The position numbers were made by a program, and so were the translations under genes. Positions 1-12,401 of a DNA stretch of 64,000 nt are shown here, one piece after another. Position 1 is the first letter of the stretch; each line of letters starts with the position of its first letter. The stretch lies in the NCBI GenBank assembly GCA_030248135.1, contig JASANC010005786.1:74095-138094 (forward strand). The letters run 5' to 3'. Below the pieces are notes generated by a model, which was given only the letters and a program-made list of their open reading frames with translations, was not told where the DNA came from and ran no database searches. This stretch comes from Theristus sp. LFF4_11. Taxonomy: Eukaryota > Nematoda > Chromadorea > Monhysterida > Xyalidae.

Positions 1-1244
1 ATTGACGTCTTAAAAATACTCGTGTCTGTACTGATTTTTTACCGCAGTTCCATGAATATCGGTCAACTTTGATAACATCTGTCTATTTTCAATTTACGTT
101 CAGACATACACTTTGACTTTGGCACACAACTAGCTGATTGGTTGCATTTGTATTTGACGCAATTTATTCACGTAGATTGGAATTTAGTAACTGCCGCAAT
201 AATGCACATGTTTTTCATGCTTACATTCGATAAAAAATGTATTCCAGTTTTTCTCAGTTTTTTGTTTGTTTGAGCAGAAATTCGATCTTTGCCTTGTACA
301 AATAAGTTTGCGGTCCAAATGTTTTGTGTTCTCCCAAAAATGACTGTGCACAAAAGTATGCAGTAGTTGAGTGGTTGTTTTGTTATCTTCATTTTTTTCT
401 GGAAGAAACCCTTTTTTCATTGCTTTTCGATTCGAGACTGTTGCATCTTGGTGGTGTTTGTTGTTGTGTTGATCAATCATTGATAAAAGCAGTCGTTGGT
501 TTATTTCGTTTCTATTCCTAGTTAAAAAACACATCTGTCTAGCTGAACGTCAAAGTTACCTTTGCGACTGACAATAATCCTCACTCACAGCCTGATCCAA
601 CCAATCAGTGAGCCAGATTTGATTATTTGAATGCTGACGTGAGTTGTCTGTGTTTAAAAATTCACGATGATTGGTTCAGATGTTTACGATAATTTTAAAT
701 GCAACCAAGCATCTAGCGGCGTTCAAAGCTAGCGGTGTTCAAAGGTGTGTTAGTTTGTCCAAGTCTCCAACACTGATGCTGATCGATTTCAGTACTTTTT
801 CATGAAGTGTATAATACTGTGTTTTTTCATACATCATCATATTTTCGCATGAGTGTTTGGAAAAGAAACCTGTTTGTTCCATGTTACAGAATTTCAGTAA
901 AAAAACAAAATTCCACACCATGATCAACCAAGTTCTTTCTGAGCAAATTTACCGTGCGTGACGCGTTTGCGCTCACCAATTTTTGCGCTGCACCGTTTCT
1001 AATGTAAACAGCACAAAATGTCACGTTTATTTTTTTGGAAACTTCTCATCATTTATGTTTTTTGTTTGAACTCAGCACTTTCAAATAATTTTACTTTACT
1101 GCACTTTAATGTGACTTTACTCACTTTAGTATCACTTTAATAGTACTTACTGTCTTACTCAAAATAATTTTCATCTAGTTGTTGCTATCGACGTTCGAAA
1201 TTCGGGGCACTTAGAAATTCTGAACCTTCGGGGTGCCGACAAAA
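1..1244. other. Region upstream of the OSBP gene
   Basis: No convincing coding exon is seen. The open frames here are short, AT-rich and without homology I recognise. CTGATTGG-type words occur near 133, 594 and 664. ACTTTA/ACTTTAAT runs lie at 1085-1150. The region should hold the promoter of the OSBP gene, but I see no clear TATA box or defined start. Confidence 0.4.
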
Positions 1245-4200
1245 ATGGGCGTGAAAAGTCGTTTCAAAGACGCTCGATCGACGTTCTCGCGACGACTTGG
1301 TCTGACGAACAACAACAGCCACTCAACACGGGCCTCACCATCGTCCAGTCCGTTGGCGACGCGCACAAAGTCGTTGGATAACCTGATTGGAAGTCAAGAC
1401 AAGAACAACAACGTGAGCAATGGTGCTGCGAAGACGTCGGCAGAAACGGACGAGAAAATGCTGTTTTATGAGACGGAACCGGAGACGTGCGACACTTATA
1501 AACCGTCGACGTCGACACTGCGGCTGCCGACGAAGAGCGACGCCAATCTGCCGCGGGTGAGCTTGCCGCGGCGGTGTGCGACCGCATTCAGCTGTCTGAA
1601 CAGCCCGGATTTCGGCGAATCGCTCGCGAACAGTCGCAAATCACCGACCAAGAAACGACCGTCCAAGAAGAAACGGTGCGAGAAGAATGTGCGGTTTTTT
1701 TCTGGAATCAGCTGGGGTAGAACTGACTGATCAGTTCAAATGCTATGCGGTCCTGTGTCTGTATTTGTTGCTGCTTTGAATTCGTGTGCGTGTTGATGAG
1801 TGGACTAGTGGCGTCAGCTCGGGCGTGCGTGTTTGCATGTTTTTCGGCGAGACAAGACCAAGTACAGTTGCATATTTTTCCAATTGCTGCTGTGGACGCC
1901 CGAAAAACAAATTGCGAAAAGTAGATTTGGCGAGTTATCGTGACAAAAAGGGACTCACAGTGAGGAGTATAGTGCCAAGAGGTGCCTATGAGATTCAGAG
2001 CTAAAAAATTCATGAAAATATACAAATTTACGGAAAAGGGGCAATGTGTTGGTCTATAATTCTGGTGTATGATTGGCCTGGCAAATTTGTTGTATTAGCT
2101 GATTGGTTGGTTACGCACGTGTAGTGTGATGCCTGCATTCTGTGTGTGGTCACAATAAATGCTCGAACTACCCGTATGTGCGGAATCAACCAACCAATCA
2201 GCTGATACCACAAATTGGCCAGGCCGATCATAACTTTTCGTCCATTTCATTTGAATGCGGAATAAAACTAAATTTTCAAATTCCCAAACCCCAAAAAGCG
2301 CACTGTTGCAGGAATCAAGCGGAGGCGAATCGTCTGTGCCGCGGCACAATCAACATGCGCGAGGCGTTCATCTACACGGAGAACGCGTGCAACTTCGGCA
2401 TCTCCAGTGATCAACTGAAGTTCTACTTGAAGGCGCCCTCCGAGTATGAACGACAACGTTGGGTCACCGCGTTGGAGTTGTCCAGGCATCAGGCGATTAA
2501 AGCGGCCGAGTCAGGTGACTCGCGCGGAGTTTTGAGTTTATTCGACTTTGGGTAGATGTTTTTGAATCGAGGGCAGGCGTTTTCTTCGATTGCTCTAAAC
2601 TGCGTTTTTCACCATTGCACGCCCGCTGCGTTCAATAGCAACCGAAGCGTGCATTATGAACAGGTGTTGCTCATAACGCGAATTTATAATTCACGCTCTG
2701 GTGTCGCGTACTGAACGCAGGTGGGAAACGCCGGTTAATTTGGGTTGACGTTCAGATTGAATGAAAATGCCACGCTGCTGTCATTGTGAGTCTTCTCGGC
2801 ACGATCTTACTGAAAAGTGGCATTCATGAAGCAGTATTTGGTGACACATAGCTATGTTTTAGCATGGCTACACGTCACTAAATTCTGCTTCATGAATGCC
2901 CCTTAAAACTTTTACAGTTGTCAGCAGAACGTATTTCAGGCAAACCAGCAAAATTGGAAAACTACTCGTTTTTTACTTCCTTTCAGACGAAGAAGAAGAA
3001 CTGAAACTGCAACGAGAGATGAACGAGACGGATCACAAGCTCGACATGCACACTGCACTCAGTCAGATGCAGGCGAAGATCAATGATTTGACACTGTGCG
3101 CCGAAATGATTGGTGCGTGAACGACTTTATTCAACGGTGCACGTTTAGTGGTTGAATGTCAATTTGAATGTGAACTTGAATTCTGTGTTTGGTGATCTCT
3201 CAGTTCAATCATGACATTCTTAGGAAAGTTCTCACGGTTTTCAGGTTCAGAGACCCAGGACTTCGCCAGCAAACTGATCTAGTTAATCAGTACTGCCAGA
3301 TTTTCACTACTGCCTAACAAAGCTGGGGAAAAAGAGAACCCTTTTCAGCGAAACACGGCACCAGTCTGCATAGAAATCTAGCCGATTTGGAGGACTACGT
3401 CGGCAGATTAGACCAACAGACGGGCAGAAGCTCGGATGTGAACGAGCGATTCAAAGTGACCAATGAGCGTGCGACCATGTTTCGCATTGCGGCCGACGCA
3501 ATGCTCACGGTCAGTTTATGTTCATGGTTGTTTTTGGTGATTGGTTGAATTTGAAAGCCGCTGTGATACGGTGCTCTAGTGCATGTCTTTGTTGCTGATT
3601 GGTGGCTTTTGAATTTTGAACTTGCTGATTGGTCGCAGTAGCCCGTCAGCTTCGATATCAAGTCAGGAAAATCGCAAGATTTTTTGTTCCCCAGTGCACA
3701 GGCGTACATCGCTTATTTTACGAGTCACGCTGTCTGATATAGCACGTTTGATGCTGATTATTTGTTTGTTTGTTTTTAATTCGCATAATATCGATCAAAT
3801 CAAGCGGACGAGATGGATGATCTGGTGAATGAGCAATGTTCTTTGGTCAAAGTTACCCTTTTTCCTCGCATCGAAACAAACACGGATCCATTACCATCAA
3901 AACGACTTCACTTCCATCCAAAAACGACTTCACTTCCATCCAAAACGATTTCACTTCCATCCAAAACGGTTTCACTTCCATCCAAAACTGACTTCAGGCG
4001 TGCACCGACTTCACCGAGCTGGCCGTCGGCTACCAGCGCAAGTGGCAGCGCATCCTGACGCACGAGCACGAGCAGCGCGTCCAGCTGCAGGAGCAGATCG
4101 AGCGATTAGCGAAGCAGCACTCGATGCTCGAGCGCGCCGCCATGCGAACGGACGCGACGGCGAAACAGCCCGGTGCGACCGCGGTCGCCGCTGAAATGCC

Positions 4201-7200
4201 GACAACGCCCGGTTGGTTGGTGCCCGCACCGCGGGATGGGAGGTTTGCGTGGCAGCGGCGTTTGCTCGGGCAGTCGTTTAGTTCGCACGCTTTGTGGGCT
4301 CCGGTTTTGTCTGGTGATTTTTTTCGTTGTTTGGCCTTAAAAGGACTGAACTGGCGTTCGTCTGAACTGAACAAATTATTGCAAACGCGCAGTTTTTCTT
4401 CATTTCAGTCAATAACTCTTCTTCCTCGTTGCAAACGCGCTGTTTTCCTTCATTTCACTCAATGATTCTTCTTTCTTAATAATCAGGAAATATGTGCACA
4501 GCAGACCGGATATGACAGTGACCTTGCCATACACACTGTTTGTGTTTTGTTGGTCCAGTTTAAACAAGAAATATTTCTGAATTTTTACAGCGTTTTTCAA
4601 TGGTTTTCAGTTTATTCGGATTCCGATGACGAAACCACGTTTCATGACGCTGCTGAGGAGCTGAGTGCCAGTGTCGACGGGGGACTCAATTGGTTGGTTT
4701 TGGTTTTTTTGCAGGGTTTTTTTGGAATCTAGCTCACTGATTGGTTGGAGACCGCAGTTGTGACAAATCAGTTGAGATTTTTTCTTAAAATTTTTGGTTT
4801 CCTTTGTACGTTTTGTTACGAGTGTCAATACCTAAAAACGAGTGTCTGAAGTCCTCAATTTGAGTATCGGCCCGATTAAAAGGAGTCAGATTGTTTTTTG
4901 TAGTCAACCTGTTGTTCGTTTCTTTTTTTCTTTTCGTTGCTCATTTTCTTTTCTTATTTTAATGACTGTTTTCAGGCTTTCTCTTTTACCCTTTACTTCA
5001 TTGTTTTTTCTGCTTCACCAACGAACAAGGTTTTGCCATTTGGACCGCACGTAAAGCCGAATTTCAAGATTCTCGTGCTACGGATTACGGTGTCTTTTAC
5101 CGTATGCATGTATGTGGTCTCGTCGCGATCTCACTGCGTTTTTTATGACATGATCCATATGACTATCCATGCTTTTGCTAGACGTTCAAAACGACCGCAT
5201 TGGTATCATGGGATGATGCCAGACACTGAAACACCGTAGAAATTATGTCCTCACTTCAGATTTTTGCTTCACCGCATTCCAACTTTCTGAGTCAGTGGGT
5301 TCCCATTTCGACCGTATGCAATTACTCGCTGAGTCGCGAGCATAAGCTTCTTTCTGGAGCTTGTTTCTTTTCAAGGCGCGAAAAAAGTGGAAATTCAATT
5401 TCGCCATTCTCCGTGCAGGAATGCTAGTGACGCAATGACTAAGCCTGGTGGAAATTAGACCCTGTGCAAAGTTCAGTCTCTCGTCTGCTGTTTGTAGTCT
5501 GTCTGGGTTTAATGGACGGTTGGCGCATTTTCTTGCACTTTTCTTGTTTTCTGTTATCAGGAAAATATTAGCTTTTTAGCTATGCTGGCCGGTTTTATTT
5601 ATTTGTTTGTCTCTTTCTTAGCGTCCATGATTGCAGCAGGGCTTTGTTTACTAGTACTGAAGTATTGATTGGTTTTCAGTGCCGCTCACATTCTGAAGCT
5701 GTATTCTCTTCATAAAATGCAAAATGCATTTTGCTTTTTTTGTTTCCTAATTTTAAAATTACAGCAAAAAAGATTTGGCAATGCTCGCCCGCAGATTATT
5801 TCTGGACAACTATAAATCGGATTCACTTTCAAATTTGAATGACAACAGGAGGGACAGCATTGAGAATGGCTTTCAGCTCAGGCAATGTTTTTTTGTATTT
5901 TTTCTGTTTGAGCATAAATTGTGAGATTTTGTTCACTGAATGACCTCATAACACTCACCGTCTGTATGGAATTTCTTTTTTTTTTATTCTACTCATTTCA
6001 AGCCTACTCATGGTTTTGTACTTCCACGTAACTCCTGACCGTTTTGATCTATTTCGAACGTCAGGTTTATTCGTTGGCTAAATGTTGCATGTGGTGTTGC
6101 GGGCGGGTCTCGAACCCGCCCGGCCGTATTGCTCCAGTCGACCACAAGCACCACTTGTCTATCCTCACTCTCTGAATACAACCGAAAACACAACAGAAAC
6201 AGAAAACATACAGCGAAGCAAAATTATAAGCTGTTAGCAAAAGTCTCATTCTACAGGCAGAAGGTGTCGCTGCGTCGCACGGGCAGCGAGATCAGCGGTG
6301 GCGAACAGGAGGACGAGAAGCGGCAGACGGAACGAGTCAGACAGCGTGCCGAGACCGAGGGATACTTCAGGGCAACCATCGTGCAACGGCCACAGAAGCA
6401 TGCGGTCGGTTTTCGTGCGAAACGTGTGAATTGTGGTTTTGGAGTGGTTCATGTGGTTTGATTTGTTATTGGTTGGGGTACAAATGCCGCCAAAAAAGTG
6501 CGGTACGCATGCCGAAACACGATTTGAGCTTGTGATAACAATTCATGCTTTCTTTCAATTTCATCTCAATTCGCAAAACGCACCATCGCCAGAGTTTGGT
6601 TGCGTCTGATTTTACCAGTTTATTACAAATTATGATTTTGATTAGTTTTTTTAGAATTTATCAAATCAAAAAAACAGATTTCACGCCTTCCAGAGCCGTG
6701 AACCTTCTACGGAACGCAGTGAGCGTGACGATCGGTCAACGGCTGTTGCGGGCAGCGCCAGTGGCTCCTCTCTAGCGACGCCCACCGCTGCAACGCCGAC
6801 GCCGGCCCAAAAGAAGCGCGGTGCGCCGATCAGAGAGCGACGCGTCTCGTTGCCGCCGAAGCCGACGCACAGTCTCAGTCTGTGGTCGATCATGCGCAAC
6901 TGTGTCGGCAAGGAATTGTCGAAAATTCCGATGCCGGTTTGAGCTTTTTTAACGTTTTTTTAGCTGATTCGCTTACAAGCTGATCCGTAATGTCGGTGAC
7001 CATAATGTTGGTCTCTGTCAAGTTCTAGTATTGTACCTTGCGTTTCGCACGTGATTTCAACCGAACATCCCACAGTAACGCCAACAAACATGCTGCGTTC
7101 CAAAGCGATTCAGTTGCTTTTGCTGCTATGACTTTCGATGGGCGTTGTTAATGACCGTCCATCCATTCCATTTTATTTCGCAAAAAAGCAGGAAACTCCG

Positions 7201-10200
7201 ATAAAACTGTATGAACAGCATGAAATTCGGAGACCCAAAATGGTGTTGGTGGACAGAGTGTTCCCTTGAACGTCAGTCGTTATGACTGCCCGCAGCCCTG
7301 GAACGCAGTTTAAGTTTTTGTGATAGGACACCTAAAGCACTAAACCACCATTGTGATTTTACTCTCGTGTTGCAAAAACGTTTTTTTTTGCATTCAGGTC
7401 AACTTCAACGAACCGCTGTCATTCCTGCAACGAATCACGGAGGATCTGGAGTACGCCGACCTGATGGAGCGAGCAGCCACAAAACCGCCGTCCGATTCGG
7501 CCGAGCAAATGTGCTACGTTGCTGCGTTTGCGGTGCGTGAATCGCTGTTTTTTTTCTCAAAGAACTCAGATTTGTAAAGCTCTGTCGTTTTTTAATTTCA
7601 AAATTTGATTCTTTCAGAAATTGGAATTCAATTTGAAATTTTAAAAAACTACAAAACAACCGATTTCCAGGTGAGCATGTACTCGACAACGAGCTCGAAT
7701 CGTGCCACAAAGCCGTTCAATCCGCTGCTCGGCGAAACGTACGAGTGTGACAGGATGGACGATCTGGGATGGCGGTCATTGTCAGAGCAGGTTGCTGGTT
7801 GATTCGTTGATTGATTGGTTGATTGATTGATTGATTGATTGATTATGTGCTTGACAGACTGGTTGATATAATTGATAAACAGGTTAATTGATTGGATGTT
7901 TGTCAGAATGATCGGTTCTTTGTGATTGAGTGGTTGATTGATTGCTTGCTTGTGCTCAACACGCCCTGAGCACCACACAACCGCCGCAACTGAGCGTTTG
8001 GCCGACCCCACCGCACGTCGCATGTTGCAGGTCAGCCACCACCCGCCCGTGGCGGCGCATCACGTCGAGGGCATGGGCGGCTGGATGATGTACCAGGAGT
8101 TCTCGATGATGTCGAAGTTTCGCGGCAAATATCTCTCGGTCATACCAACCGGCGTCACGCATTTGCACTTCAAGGAGTCGGTGGTTTCGGTGTTCAGTCA
8201 GAGTTGGTGGGCAACGTTCGGGGCTTGCGGATGGGGCAGGGTCTTTTTGACACGACCTCACTGCAGTTTTCGTAATCGTGGACATTGAGAGGGCGTGCAG
8301 AGCAGAAGAACAACTCATGATGCAGTTTTTGGTTTTGTTTTGTGAACTTCGCACTGTTAAGTAATGCGTTGCTTGTGGTTTCGCGCAATACGAAAAAGCA
8401 AAAACCCCGTCCAGTTCACCAAGGCGCCAAGCCAATAAGTGCCAAAACGTAAGCACCAGTTTTTTTTACAAAGCTAAGCTCCCCTTCTGCAGCTCCGGTC
8501 ACCACTACACGTGGCGCCGTGTGACGACGACGGTGCACAACATCATCGTCGGTAAACTGTGGATCGATCACCACGGTGAATCGATCATCGAGAACCACGT
8601 GACCGGCGACAAGTGCGTCGTGAAATTTACGCCGTATTCGTATTTCTCGAAGGAGACACCGCGCAAGGTTTGGAGATGCTTTGGAATGGGGGCACCCTTT
8701 TATGCCGATCGCTGATTGGTTGTATTTGAATTAAGCACGTTGATTGGCACAAAAAAATAGAGTACTGCTGTTTCGTTTTGATCTGGTCTTCGTCTTGTAT
8801 AATGTCAAGCTTGGGTAGTCAAACCTACAAATGTACCATCCAGATTGCTTACTCTCAAATGGAAACAAACAACAAACTAGTCAGTTTGTAAAATTGTCAA
8901 TACAAAACTGCGTTTTTTTCTGTGAAATGCTGCACTGTGACTGTCAAATCCAAATCGAAATCAACATTTTCCGTTTCAAAATGACCTGCTTCATTTCAGG
9001 TGTCCGCGATTGTCCAGGACAAAACCGGTCGAGTGCGCTACTTGCTGCAGGGCACCTGGGACTCGCACATGGACTGCATGAAAGTGCTCGCTACGGACGA
9101 AAAGTCAGCGAATGAGCCGGCCGTGCTGGAAACGGACAGGGCGCGCCGCGTTTGGTCGAAGAATCCGCCGCTGTGCGTGTTTTTTTTTCTTGGTTGTTTT
9201 TATGCAGGGTAAACATCGGAATGCACGTGTGGTGGACGGTGCGTGGTCGTCAGGGCATCAGAGAAGACCAAGACGTTACCCAAAAATACCACTCAGAACG
9301 TGATTGGAGTGGGGCCAAATTCAGTGGTGTACCGCAATTTAATCGGAGTCGAGGGCCCAATTCAGTGGTGTACCGCAATTTATTCGGAGTAGGGCCCAAT
9401 TCAGTGGTGTACCGCAATTTATTCGGAGTAGGGCCCAATTCAGTGGTGTACCGCAATTTAATCGGAGTGGGGCCCAATTCAGTGGTGTACCGCAATTTAA
9501 TCGAAGTCGAGGGCCCAATTCAGTGGTGTACCGCAATTTATTCGGAGTAGGGCCCAATTCAGTGGTGTACCGCAATTTATTCGGAGTAGGGTCCAATTCA
9601 GTGGTGTACCACAATTTAATCGGAGTGGGGCCCAATTCAGTGGTATACCGCAATTTATTCGGAGTAGGGCCCAATTCAAGTTGTACCGCAATTTAATCGG
9701 AGTCGAGGGCCCAATTCAGTGGTGTACCACAATTCTCGTGCAGGCCCGGCGCCGAGCAGTTCTACTTTTTCACGAAACTGGCCGTTCAACTGAACGAAAT
9801 GGAGCCGAACATCGCGCCGACGGACAGCCGATTGCGGCCGGACCAACGGCTGATGGAGATCGGCAGGTGGGACGAGGCGAACGCGGAGAAGGTCAGACTC
9901 GAGGAGAAACAGAGGACCGTGCGAAGGGCACGCGAGCAGGACGCAGAGCAGGCGATGATGGAAGGTTGGTTGGTGACTCGCTTGTGGTCGTTTGGCGGGG
10001 CGGAACAAAAATTGAAAGAAAACCTTAATTTGTGGTTAAGAGGCTTTAAGTTGGTGTTGTCGTAGCGATTGGCTGCTTTTGTACAGGGTGAGCCAAACAA
10101 CATATTCAAATTTGCGTTTTTTCGCACACTTTCTAGTTTTGTGAGTGCCCTGTTTTCGAGGGACATTGGTTGATAAACAAGCTAGAAAGCGTAGATTGTA

Positions 10201-10592
10201 TTCATTGAGAATGCGGCAGATGAAAGCGGCAAATCGGATTTCATTCCTTATGCCATCTTCAGCCAGCCATTTGGGTATTTCCGTGCAATCTTTTATCAAA
10301 TCAAGATGTTTCTTAGCGTGCTGCTACAACAACCAATCAGCGCAACCGATTTCAAATTCATTCCGCTCAGCTTGGTTGCAAACTAAATGTTATGTTCACC
10401 TGTAAACCAGTACTCCACAACGGTTCACAGTTTCATTGATGCCCTTCAGGCCGCCCCTACCAAGAGTACACGCCGTCCTGGTTCGTGAAGCGAATGGACG
10501 AATGGGAAGGCGGTGTGCTGCATCGGTATAACGGCGAATACTGGCCGTGTAAGGAGAAACAGAACTGGACGCGCTGTCCGAAGATCTTCTGA
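1245..10592 (+). CDS. Oxysterol-binding protein (OSBP/ORP family), 15 visible exons
   Basis: Lipid-exchange protein expected to move sterol and PI4P between ER and Golgi. Proposed exons: 1245-1688, 2312-2514, 2987-3112, 3349-3509, 3998-4211, 4611-4692, 6257-6404, 6694-6936, 7398-7532, 7671-7790, 8031-8176, 8493-8667, 9000-9172, 9744-9964, 10450-10592. Exons 2-15 join in phase (762 residues). Exon 2 is the C-terminal half of an OSBP PH domain ([18 protein letters not shown]). Exons 3-5 are the helical region ([24 protein letters not shown]). Exon 6 holds a FFAT-like motif (TFHDAAE after SDSDDE). Exons 8-15 form the sterol-binding domain with the family signature EQVSHHPP across exons 10/11, [15 protein letters not shown], and the PI4P-site K, E and R in [12 protein letters not shown]. 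It ends [12 protein letters not shown]...KIF, as OSBP does. The start ATG has a good context (aaaaATGG), but exon 1 is unlike known OSBPs and its join to exon 2 is not in phase, so a PH exon is missing. Family call is very sure; exon 1 is less so. Confidence 0.93.
2069..2232. repeat. Hairpin MITE in OSBP intron 1
   Basis: The left arm (2069-2125) and right arm (2172-2232) are imperfect reverse complements, both including GGCCTGGC and AGCTGATTGGTTGG. The element lies where the missing PH-domain exon would be expected. The core ATCAGCTGATTGGTTGG is shared with other MITEs in the window (28261-28457, 59119-59262) and with the foldback elements at 51.9 and 53.1 kb. Confidence 0.7.
2816..2906. repeat. 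Short hairpin MITE, family B, copy 1
   Basis: About 90 bp with near-perfect terminal inverted repeats, GGCATTCATGAAGCAG at the left and its complement CTGCTTCATGAATGCC at the right. The centre reads TAGCTATGTTTTAGC and GTGAC/GTCAC boxes flank it. It sits in OSBP intron 2, just before exon 3. Other copies are at 22096-22195, 26967-27064 and 38711-38806. Confidence 0.8.
3893..3997 (+). repeat. 21-bp tandem repeat ending at the 3' splice site of OSBP exon 5
   Basis: About five copies of a 20-22 bp unit of the form CATCCAAAACGATTTCACTT. The last copy changes to ...CTGACTTCAG, which supplies the acceptor AG of exon 5 at 3998. The array therefore abuts the splice site. Confidence 0.8.
4693..6256. 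other. OSBP intron 6 (1.56 kb)
   Basis: Exon 6 ends in phase 2 and exon 7 supplies the missing base, so nothing coding is required here. It contains a CTGATTGG word at 4737 and the tRNA-like SINE head at 6090-6165. The rest shows no recognisable feature. Confidence 0.7.
6090..6165 (-). repeat. tRNA-derived SINE head (A and B boxes)
   Basis: Reading on the minus strand there is an A-box-like TGGTCGACTGG, then a B box GGTTCGAGACC inside a strong GGGCGGG/CCCGCCC stem. The A-B spacing is shorter than in a functional tRNA gene and no cloverleaf forms. It is therefore a tRNA-like promoter of a SINE or a tRNA relic. Confidence 0.5.
7795..7960. repeat. TTGA-rich simple repeat
   Basis: Imperfect GATT/TTGA microsatellite in OSBP intron 10, purest at 7801-7845 and starting within a few bases of the 5' splice site. 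Confidence 0.8.
9311..9736 (+). repeat. 39-42 bp minisatellite in OSBP intron 13
   Basis: About eleven copies of a unit containing GGGCCCAATTCAGTGG and TGTACCGCAATTTATTCGGA. Most units are 39 bp. Some carry a GTCGAG variant that lengthens them to about 42 bp. The unit length is a multiple of three and lacks stops in several frames, which produces spurious open frames on both strands. The last partial copy runs into the acceptor CTCGTGCAG of exon 14. Confidence 0.95.
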
Positions 10593-12401
10593 ACGAAAAG
10601 CATTTTAGCCGAAGTTTTCTTTGTTAGTTGTTGTTCTTTGTTTGTTTGTTTTTTGGTGGTCTGCTCTTCCGCTCCGGGGGCTGTGTGAACGCAGATTGCG
10701 GTTGATTGTCGTTTGTTTTGGACTGATGTAGAGTTTATTTAGAATTATGTATTTTGATAGGCTGCACTTTTGTGTTTCACACTGTTTTCTTGCCTTTCTC
10801 GCTTAACAAGGGGGTCAACGTTGTGATTTTTGTATGAGTAGATTTTTTGTATCTAGAAAAGATTATTTTGCAACAAAATAATGCTTTCGGATTTATTGTG
10901 ATCAATTGCAATAGTTAGCGGTTCTAATTTATTGGTTTTATTTTATTTCATCTGTTCAATCTTGAGTGATGTGTTGCTTCCGCGCTTGTTTGTTTTCGGT
11001 ATTGTTGTGTTGTTGTTTTTCTTGTTGGCGATTTTGTGTAATTCGGTCATTGACTCATTTTTTTAAGTGTTTTTTTTTGTTCAAAAAAGTAAATAGACTG
11101 AATTTTATGGCTTATAGATGCTGTTCTGATTTTTCACCAACTGATTGCCAGTCATATTTTGTCGACAAAATCAGTTATAATTTTTTTCATTGTAATTCAC
11201 AGAAAAATCGTTATAAATGTATGCAATTTGTTGTATATGTTCCTGCGTTTTTGTGGTTTCCCTTTTTTATTGTTTCTCTGTTTGCTCGGGTGCCATGCAT
11301 TGATTGACGGATTTAGCTTTTGAATGGTTTTTATTACTCGATTTTTTCCTGTTACTCAGATTTACCTGCTCGCAGTGATGTGATATACAACTGTCAGAAA
11401 AATGTCGTATTTTAATTTTTCATTTTTTCCTATTTTTAAGGACGAAATTATGTGTTTCTGTGTGATTTCTATTATGATCTGTGTAGGAGAACATGTCAGA
11501 TGAGCAAGGCGTCACAGCCGTGTGCACTGGTTTTGCACGGTCACAGTCACAATCAAACACACTGGCAAACACACTATATGTGTTTGTTTGTTACCGTGCA
11601 ACAAGTGTAGTTTGAAATCACCTGCGAACGAAATTACGCCAATTTTTTCAGTCTGACAAGTTCTCACAAACAACCTGTACTTCTCGAAATCTATGCTTGC
11701 TTCATAGCATCTGTCAAAAGAAAAAATCTGAATGCAAGTTTTGCGCAAATTGAAAACATGCATCTGCAACAAGCAGGTTCATTATTATGTTTAATTTTGT
11801 TTCGTCGATTTTGTGATACACAAAATTCAGAGGTATTAGTGAAAAATGTAAACAACAGACATAATGCCATTCAATAAATACGCAACAACAATCAGAAAAC
11901 GGAAGCTTGTGTGGTAAGCACATAAACAATATTGAGTTTTGCGTTGTTTTTTTGCAAAAAAATAACAACTCAGATTTTTACAACACAAAATCAGAAAACT
12001 TGACTAGTTGGCAGTAACACTGAGATACTTTTTTTGAAAAGCGAACTCTCGATCCGTTTTTACTATGCGTTGATTGGCTGCTGGGTCACAGTTCTGCATG
12101 TTGATTGGGTGCTTTCTGTTACAATACGTTAAACGTTCGATCTCGGAAAAAGTGGCATTCCATCATACGCAGTCGACAGTAATCCAAGTGTTTCAATCCA
12201 GAATGTGCAATCAGACAAACTCATGTTTTCCAACGTTGCAGCACACTTGATCACGAACTACGAACAAACACACTGGCACACGGTGGTGTGTGAGCATGCG
12301 TGCCACTGAGTTGGTGCAGCATCTCTAATAAGCGTCCGCGTTCTTCAGTCCATACGATTTCAACAACAACACGAACTATATAAACCATTCCAAACGTCAC
12401 T
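10593..12401. other. Intergenic region between the convergent OSBP and K2P genes
   Basis: OSBP stops at 10592 and the minus-strand channel stops at 12402, so both 3' UTRs fall here. The sequence is T-rich. I see no coding exon. A palindromic repeat at 11540-11606 pairs TTGCACGGT with ACCGTGCAA around AAACACACTGG words. A related partial copy is at 12262-12310. Confidence 0.5.
11540..11606. repeat. Hairpin repeat, family C (CAAACACACTGG)
   Basis: The arms TTGCACGGT and ACCGTGCAA flank AAACACACTGGCAAACACAC and GTGTTTGTTTG. The word AAACACACTGGCACAC, or its complement, recurs at 12264, 16919, 22212, 22288, 45269 and 62474. Confidence 0.6.

Noticed and set aside
5776..5885. Possible OSBP exon after a good TTACAG acceptor (frame [12 protein letters not shown])
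   Set aside because: No usable donor follows, and exon 6 joins exon 7 directly in phase to give the expected [12 protein letters not shown] sequence.
9152..9691. Repeat proteins over the OSBP intron 13 minisatellite
   Set aside because: Open frames on both strands arise because the unit is 39 or 42 bp without stops. Exons 13 and 14 join in phase without this sequence.
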